Shown here: piece by piece, positions 63,076-64,000 of the stretch
How the letters are laid out: every line of letters begins with the position of its first letter
Numbering within the stretch: the first letter of the stretch is position 1
From: Sphingomonas gei
GTDB lineage: Bacteria > Pseudomonadota > Alphaproteobacteria > Sphingomonadales > Sphingomonadaceae
Assembly: GCF_004792685.1 (NCBI RefSeq)
Contig: NZ_SRXT01000003.1
Location: forward strand, 124,001-188,000
Length of the DNA stretch: 64,000 nucleotides
Direction of reading: 5' to 3'
Notes under the pieces: generated by a model
Database searches by the model: none
The model's input: only the letters and a program-made list of their open reading frames with translations
Told to the model about the DNA's origin: nothing
Made by a program: the position numbers and the translations under genes

Positions 63076-63750
63076 ATGTCAGGGCCAGTTGCCGAACGCC
63101 GAACACGCAAGCGGCTGCTAACCCGTCAGGCCATCTCCGACGTGGCGACCCGCTTGTTTTTCGAACGCGGCTTCGATGCGGTGACGATCGACGAGATTGC
63201 GGAGGCCGCCGACGTTGGGCGGATGACAGTGTTCAACCATTTCCCCCGCAAGGAGGACATGTTCTTCGACCGAGAGCACGAGATCCGCGACGTCGCCTTC
63301 GCGGCCATTCGGGAGCGCGACGCGGGCACTTCGCCGGTCCAGGCGCTGCGTTCGCTGGCGCGTCGATTGATCGAGCAGCCGCATCCATCCTTTCCGCTCT
63401 TTCGCGGCACCTATCTCTTCGTCGAGACGGCGCTCGCGAGCGAAACCCTCAAGGCGCGGGGGCGCCAGATGCGCGATGACTTCGTGCGCGCGCTAGCCGT
63501 TGGCTTGGCCGACGCTGTCGGGCGCCCGCACGACGATCCAAACGCGCATCTCGCTGCGGGATTGATCGCCGCGGTGTGGAGCGTGGCGTTCACCCAGGCG
63601 CATGAAGCTTTCGGGCGGACGCAGGATCCGAGCGAGGCGAACGGCACTTTCCTGGCGCTGATCGAAAGGGGCACCGCTGGCGTCGAGGCGGCGCTGGCCG
63701 ATACGGCCTACGCTTCACCAGGAGTCGCAGTCCATTCGTCCACACCGTGA
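63076..63750 (+). CDS. TetR-family repressor
   Basis: A 224-residue regulator with the helix-turn-helix at the N-terminus (AVTIDEIAEAADVGRMTVFNHF, about residues 36-57) and a helical ligand-binding C-terminal half. I start it at 63076 rather than at the in-frame ATG 63028, because the earlier one would place the palindromic operator and -10-like box inside the coding region. Divergent from the flavin monooxygenase, which it most likely represses until a ligand binds. Confidence 0.88.
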   Translation: MSGPVAERRTRKRLLTRQAISDVATRLFFERGFDAVTIDEIAEAADVGRMTVFNHFPRKEDMFFDREHEIRDVAFAAIRERDAGTSPVQALRSLARRLIEQPHPSFPLFRGTYLFVETALASETLKARGRQMRDDFVRALAVGLADAVGRPHDDPNAHLAAGLIAAVWSVAFTQAHEAFGRTQDPSEANGTFLALIERGTAGVEAALADTAYASPGVAVHSSTP

Positions 63751-63825
63751 CGACGGCAGCGGGATAGCGTTACGGGAGCATCCGGTAAGGCACTATTCTT
63801 CGGGCGGACAACTTATCGCCATCAC

Positions 63826-64000
63826 CTAACGTTGCGCGAGCGCGGCATCGCTGGCCAATTTGTCGGCGCGATCATTGTCCGGGTGGCCGGCATGACCCTT
63901 GACCCACACCCATTCGACGCGGTGGGGTTTCGATGCGGCGAGCAGTTCCTGCCACAGATCGGCGTTCTTGACCGGCTTCTTGTCAGACGTCCGCCAGCCA
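63826..64000 (-). CDS. rnhA: Ribonuclease HI (C-terminal part, cut by window edge)
   Basis: The last 58 residues of RNase HI, which degrades RNA in RNA-DNA hybrids. The visible segment [20 protein letters not shown] and then [18 protein letters not shown] contains the conserved basic and handle-region Trp residues, the catalytic-loop His in KGHAGH and the fourth active-site Asp in NDRAD. The stop is TAG at 63826-63828. It converges on the TetR gene; the 75-base gap shows no clear terminator. Confidence 0.92.
   Translation of the reverse strand, partial: GWRTSDKKPVKNADLWQELLAASKPHRVEWVWVKGHAGHPDNDRADKLASDAALAQR

Overview
The window reads as chromosome of a sphingomonad (Alphaproteobacteria, Sphingomonadaceae). 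The DNA is GC-rich with strong third-position G/C. There are two outer-membrane TonB-dependent receptors of the catabolic type, a PhoK-like Sphingomonas alkaline phosphatase, an alphaproteobacterial bacterial arginyl/leucyl-transferase (Bpt), and a palindromic GC-rich REP pair of a kind I associate with this group. No rRNA, tRNA, CRISPR or insertion sequence was found. The species is not determinable by eye.

Layout. 1-1100 (minus): start of an EpsC-type serine acetyltransferase and a 1-Cys peroxiredoxin. 1392-9925 (plus): a tightly overlapping catabolic operon (TonB receptor, MFS carrier, carboxylesterase, acyl-CoA ligase, TetR regulator) followed by a hydroxyacyl-CoA-dehydrogenase-like SDR; together they look like uptake, ester hydrolysis, CoA activation and beta-oxidation of an unidentified ester. 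9913-16882: an XRE-type regulator facing a 1956-residue autotransporter, with a 20-bp palindrome between them. 16979-18740: a divergent SDR/AraC pair.

18767-28237 is a glycan-utilisation locus: LacI-type regulator, a perfect 16-bp LacI-type operator, a Caulobacter-type TonB receptor, an intrinsic terminator, a flavin tryptophan-halogenase homologue, a convergent JmjC/cupin-like protein, a GH30 glycosidase lipoprotein, and a FucP-like sugar permease that seems to lack any ATG/GTG start. 28234-40138 holds housekeeping genes: HPP membrane protein, amidohydrolase, threonine ammonia-lyase, Bpt, the conserved ATP-grasp/alpha-E/transglutaminase operon (interrupted by a REP pair; the transglutaminase has Ser where Cys is expected), a DsbD/ScsB-like reductase and a PhoK-like phosphatase.

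40370-61793 is the most unusual part: a complete-looking type I secretion and RTX locus on one strand. It has an HlyB-like ABC exporter with a degenerate peptidase domain, an HlyD adaptor, a small lipoprotein, a 5435-residue RTX protein and an HlyC-type lysine acyltransferase. The giant protein has a near-metzincin zinc motif, hydrophobic pore-like segments, Calx-beta, RTX and Ig/cadherin-like modules, and an EF-hand-like C-terminus. A ten-G tract near its 3' end could switch secretion on and off by slippage. The window ends with a flavin monooxygenase/TetR divergent pair sharing a palindromic operator, and the C-terminus of RNase HI. All functional statements come from reading motifs and context; no database search was run.
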